In this document: positions 60,640-64,000 of the stretch, piece by piece
Layout: every line of letters starts with the position of its first letter
Position numbering within the stretch: the first letter of the stretch is position 1
NCBI GenBank assembly: GCA_016801885.1
Contig: JAFBJY010000316.1
Location: 16,240 to 80,239 of the forward strand
Direction of reading: 5' to 3'
Source: Toxotes chatareus
Taxonomy: Eukaryota > Chordata > Actinopteri > Toxotidae
DNA: 64,000 bases
Notes under the pieces: model-generated
Database searches by the model: none
What the model saw: the letters and a program-made list of their open reading frames with translations, nothing else
What the model was told of the DNA's origin: nothing
Made by a program: the position numbers and the translations under genes

Positions 60640-61480
60640 GGGCACATTCTATTAGTTGCGGTTTGTTTTTCGCAAGACGCCCGGGAAAGGTTTTTTTTTT
60701 ATTAACCCCAACAGCCCCCTTTTACGTGGGAAATGACCAACCAATTTATGGTAAGCGACAGTGTGATTTTTTTTTTTTTCTAGCCTTTGCTGTTTCCAAT
60801 TAGCTTGGCGGTAATGCATGGCCACAACGAAAATGAAAGCTTGGGGTTGGTCCCCAAAAAAAATCCACTTAGTCGTATGGAAGTGTTGGAAGTGGGGTTC
60901 ATGCGCCGTTTTTTTTTGGCCAAACATTCCCCGTCCCGCTCTTTTTGCCGGGGTGCGCCCCAAGTTCCCCACCCTGCTGCCCCCGGTTTACTCCCTTCTG
61001 ACCGACTGATTGGGAATAGCTCGTTTATTTACCCCTTTTTTTTTGTGGAGCTTAGCTTGGGGGAAAACGGGTTGTTTTTCGTTTATTTAAGAAAAAAATA
61101 AAGGGTGAAACAGAAAAAGTATCTTTTTAAAACCTTTTATTTTTTAAAAATTTAAATGTATTCTGATTAATATCTATTTAAAAACTGTAATGGAATACGA
61201 ACCCCTGAATTTTTATTCTGAATCTCGCCAACATGTATTCCCCTTTTCTCCAACCTCGTATGGAACGGTTTGAGTTTTCTCCAAAAACAAAGCGCAAACA
61301 ACTGTCATTTGCAAAAGTTTGCCAAAAAGGTTCGAGCTTTTGGATGGGAAAACAACAACCTCTTTTTAAACCCCCTGAAGAGGCAGCACCTCCAAAAAAT
61401 TGGGTGAGGGGCCAAACAGGGCCACCCACATCAGCCAGTGGGAACGGGTAAAAAATTTTGGGGAAGTTTTTCAAAAGGGA
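60640..61480. repeat. Right-arm transposon remnant without the macrosatellite
   Basis: Reverse complement of left positions 31,229-31,330 (about 60,925-61,030), then directly 15,786-16,028 (about 61,025-61,240), then the BED hAT fragment (about 61,245-61,480, reading for example PPEEAAPPK for QLAESQAARP-type sequence). The junction tagctcgtttatttacccc near 61,018-61,036 is the pre-insertion form of the site that holds 15.2 kb of array on the left. Confidence 0.75.
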
Positions 61481-62860
61481 AAAAATTTTGGGTTTTTTAA
61501 ATTTAAATTCCTTTTAAAATGAACTTTTTAAAATCTTGATGGTTTTTTAAAAAGGGGGGAAAAATTAACCCCGGGGTTCATAAATTATTTATCTTTGGAA
61601 AAGAAATTTTATTTTCTTTTAAAAAGGACCAATTTTCATTTAGTTTTAAGACCTTTTTTTTAAAAAAAGGGTTTTTACAAGGGGGGGAAACAAAGTCAGA
61701 GGAACCTGTTGGGGAAAAGGGCATTTTTCAGCAAGTTTATTGGTAATGGGGAAAAATTTGGGGCAGGAAACCAGGGTTTTTTTCCAGGTTTTTAGGGGCC
61801 CCCTATAATTAAGGGGAGGCGTAGAGTTTAACCCAAAAATTTTTCCCAGGTTCCTAAAAAAAAGGGCTCCTATTTTTTTTAAAGGGGGAAGAAGGCATGA
61901 GGAAAACATGTTTTGGGAATTTTAAACAGGTCAATGGGGAAAGGGGTTTAAAAAGTTTTTCTATTTCCCAATTTATTTGTTCCCTCAACTAATTTGGGGT
62001 TGAGGGGGAAAAAACCTTTGGGTTTTAAGGGAAAAGGGTTTTTTATTGACAAGTTTAGAAAAGGGGGTTTTCGGCCCGGTTTGATAAAAACTCGTTTTTT
62101 AAATCCCTTTATTTAAAATATTTGATTTAATTTTAGAAAAAAATAAAAAATGGAAAAGACTTGGGTGAAAGTTTGAAACTGCTCCTTTAATAAAAACCCC
62201 CTTTGTCCAAACTGCAGAATGAAGGTTTTTTAGCCGGGAAAAACTTTCCTGAGGAAATGATTCCGGTTAAGGGTTTTCCAAAGGCCAGATCCAAACTGGC
62301 AAATTTTGGGGTCTTTTCCCAAATTGGAGCGTTTTTGAGGTTTCCCAAAAATTCCCGAACCCCCAAAACCCCCTCAGGGCTTATTAAGAAGACAATTCAA
62401 CAGTGATTCATCAGTGTAAAAGATACGTCCAAATAAATTTTTCCACACTCCATGAAGATCAAACTGGGAGCAAAAATCAGATCTTCTGTTGGGTCTCATT
62501 TCTACCTGTCAACAGGTGAAGGTTTCAACAAACAGGTTTTTTTCCTTTGGGTTTAAAATCATAAGGACGATGATGAACGACACCCATCAGATCCGATGTT
62601 TTAAAAAAAGGGGGAAGTTTTTTCCCCAAAAAGGCTGTGAAGCTTTGGGGTTGGGAGACACCAACAACTCCCCTTTTAAACCCATCTGACATCTGACTGT
62701 TGTTTTCAGAACCAGCTGTGAACATGGATTTCATTTAACGCACAAACCTACTGACTAAATATATTGATCCTCTAATAAAGACCTGACTCTATGGGAATCT
62801 GTGTTGACATGAACAGGTGTGAATGTTGGGGTGACATGTGGATGAGTGTGTAGAAGGCTG
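61481..62860. other. Right-arm intron block
   Basis: Error-rich reverse complement of left intron sequence: 61,500-61,570 matches about 15,440-15,540; 62,200-62,420 matches about 13,730-13,930; 62,430-62,830 matches about 13,300-13,710. I find no trace of the MITE termini (ccttcgaag words) between them, though read quality limits that statement. Confidence 0.5.
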
Positions 62861-62988
62861 ACATGATGATGATCCACAGCAACAGAAGGACAAGTCACTC
62901 TCCTCAGTTAGAGAAAAGCTCATTGATTAGGACAATCTGATTGGGATTATCAATGATTTTCATCTTCATCTGTTACCCTTTTATTCAG

Positions 62989-63126
62989 TTTGAGTTCCTG
63001 CAGGTTGTCAAGATCAGCTGTGCTTCTCTGGCCTCAGCCTAAAGTCCAACCTTCCATCTGAGACACCTGGACCTGAGGAAACAACCTGCAGGATTCAGGA
63101 GGAAGCATCTGTGGTTTTCTGCAATG
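62989..63126 (+). pseudogene. Truncated LRR exon
   Basis: After an acceptor (ttattcag) the LRR exon reads tgagttcctgcaggttgtca to gtggttttctgca and then changes abruptly into intron sequence of the LRR family (atgagagctgtgtttgac). The last ~35 nt of exon (AGTCCAGACTGTGG...) and the donor are absent. Several single-base losses lie inside (tcagcctaaagtcc). The break could be an assembly join or a real deletion. Confidence 0.7.
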
Positions 63127-63315
63127 AGAGCTGTGTTTGACTTTTTAGTATCTGACTGTTTTAAGCTGCATCCTGTTGGTTCAGGTGTTTGGAGTTTCCA
63201 TTTTCCAAAACTTGTACATTCTCAACCTTCTTCAGCTCTGAACAGATGATGAAACACTCAACGCTTTCAAGCAGGAACTTTGTCTCCTAAACTCACATCT
63301 TTATTCTTTATTCAG

Positions 63316-63488
63316 GTTGAGTTCCTGCAGGTTGTCAGAGATCAGCTGTGCTTCTCTGGCCTCAGCTCTGAAGTCCAACCCTCCCATCTGAGACACCTGG
63401 ACCTGGGAGGAAACAACCTGCAGGATTCAGGACTGAAGCATCTGTGTGGTTTTCTGCAGAGTCCAGACTGTGGACTGGAGACTCTGAG
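63316..63488 (+). pseudogene. LRR exon of right gene, frameshifted
   Basis: A clean 173-nt exon with acceptor ttattcag and donor GAG|gtcag. It encodes two LRRs of the same type as exons A-E (HLRHLDLGGNNLQDSGLKHL, CGFLQSPDCGLETLR) but lacks one C in gtccaaccctccc, exactly as exons D and E. Either spliced-in use shifts the frame, or the exon is dead. Confidence 0.8.
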
Positions 63489-63940
63489 GTCAGACTCCAT
63501 TGTTTACTTGTGTGCTGAGATGAATATGATGTGAAAGTTGTGTTGACAGTAAAGTGCAGACATCACACTGATATTATACTGATCCACACTGAGGATCTTC
63601 ATGGTAAAGTCTGTTTTCTTCTTCTGGGGTTTAGTCCACTGACTGTGGCAGAGCAATGTTGAGCTACAGATTTCAAAGCTTCATTTAACAAGAAAAAAGC
63701 TTCACTCTTTAAATCACATCCAAGTTTTTTCCATACTCACATCAACAAATATATATTCAGTATTTTCTTCTTCCAACACGACTAGAAAGTGATGAGACTA
63801 AAGTCAAAGTGACTCAGATATTAAGAGCAAACTCAGCATGTTTGTTAAATGTCGTCACTGTTACATGAAGTGAAAATCTTTTTCCATTTTGTCTCAATCA
63901 TTTGTTGACTTTCCTCCAAACTTCAGCCTGACATGTTTGG
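63489..63940. other. LRR intron with empty Tc1 target site
   Basis: Clean reverse complement of the introns that carry Tc1 on the left, but with the sequence gactcagaTAttaagagc at 63,811-63,828: left flank and right flank meet at a single TA (63,819-63,820). This is the pre-insertion form of the sites at 3,812/5,405 and 6,374/7,993. Confidence 0.88.
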
Positions 63941-64000
63941 TAGGACTTCATATGACTTATCGTAGTAGTACAGTAAGTACTGCATCTAAAAAATATGAAA
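63941..64000. repeat. Fragment of the 31.6 kb minisatellite, inverted
   Basis: The last 60 bp (gacttcatatgacttatcgt, then agtaagtactgcatctaaaa) is the reverse complement of part of the minisatellite at about 31,685-31,720. It follows LRR intron sequence abruptly, so a rearrangement breakpoint lies near 63,940. Confidence 0.7.

Larger units (their letters stand above)
33128..62700. other. Low-accuracy sequence block
   Basis: Over about 29.5 kb the sequence is full of expanded or smoothed homopolymers (cccc, gggg, aaaa, tttt). Recognisable parts (NACHT exon, LRR exon, Tc1, repeat tails) each need many small corrections to align with their clean relatives outside the block. Left and right neighbours are clean. 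This is what uncorrected long-read gap filling looks like. Short frames here are mostly chance products and no frameshift should be called biological. Confidence 0.85.

Overview
The window looks like a teleost fish chromosome segment. It contains pieces of the fish-specific NLR immune-receptor family (FISNA-NACHT exon, ~174-nt LRR exons, B30.2 exon; 'NLRC3-like'), Tc1 transposons, a 5'-truncated LINE, a BED-type hAT remnant and the tail sequences of repeats that are common in fish. Nothing prokaryotic is present, and no complete intact gene can be read.

Layout. 1-0.85 kb: noncoding flank. 1.66-2.17 kb: decayed B30.2 exon (minus). 3.2-11.3 kb: five LRR exons on the minus strand, separated by duplicated introns, two of which carry the same Tc1 insertion. 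11.4-13.3 kb: LINE fragment. 14.25-14.71 kb: MITE. 15.5-16.0 kb: hAT (BED zinc finger) remnant. 16.03-31.23 kb: nine head-to-tail copies of a 1.57-1.95 kb unit, each carrying one near-consensus CTCF motif in the same orientation and, in five of nine, GC-rich hairpin termini. 31.2-33.1 kb: flank, minisatellite and a sixth LRR exon. 33.1-~62.7 kb: a block whose sequence is full of homopolymer-type errors. It still shows two FISNA-NACHT exons (minus at 34.5-36.3 kb, plus at 57.2-59.0 kb), two LRR exons, a Tc1 remnant and several repeat tails. 62.7-64.0 kb: cleaner sequence with two plus-strand LRR exons.

Large-scale organisation. The left side (about 11-39 kb) and right side (about 54-63 kb) are inverted copies with the same order of parts: 5' flank, FISNA-NACHT, LRR, hAT remnant, intron block, LRR. 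They are arms of one large inverted repeat around a ~14.7 kb spacer, and define two divergently oriented NLR genes. The left gene runs right to left and ends in the B30.2 remnant near 2 kb; the right gene runs off the window. The right arm lacks the 15.2 kb CTCF-motif array and the LINE, and the right-end LRR intron has an empty TA site where the left introns carry Tc1. The right side therefore acts as an internal outgroup for each insertion.

Most notable: the CTCF-motif macrosatellite inside an NLR locus. Main caution: the 33.1-62.7 kb block and its junctions look like uncorrected long-read gap filling, including an apparent false 1.3 kb duplication at 33.13 kb, so reading frames there cannot be trusted.
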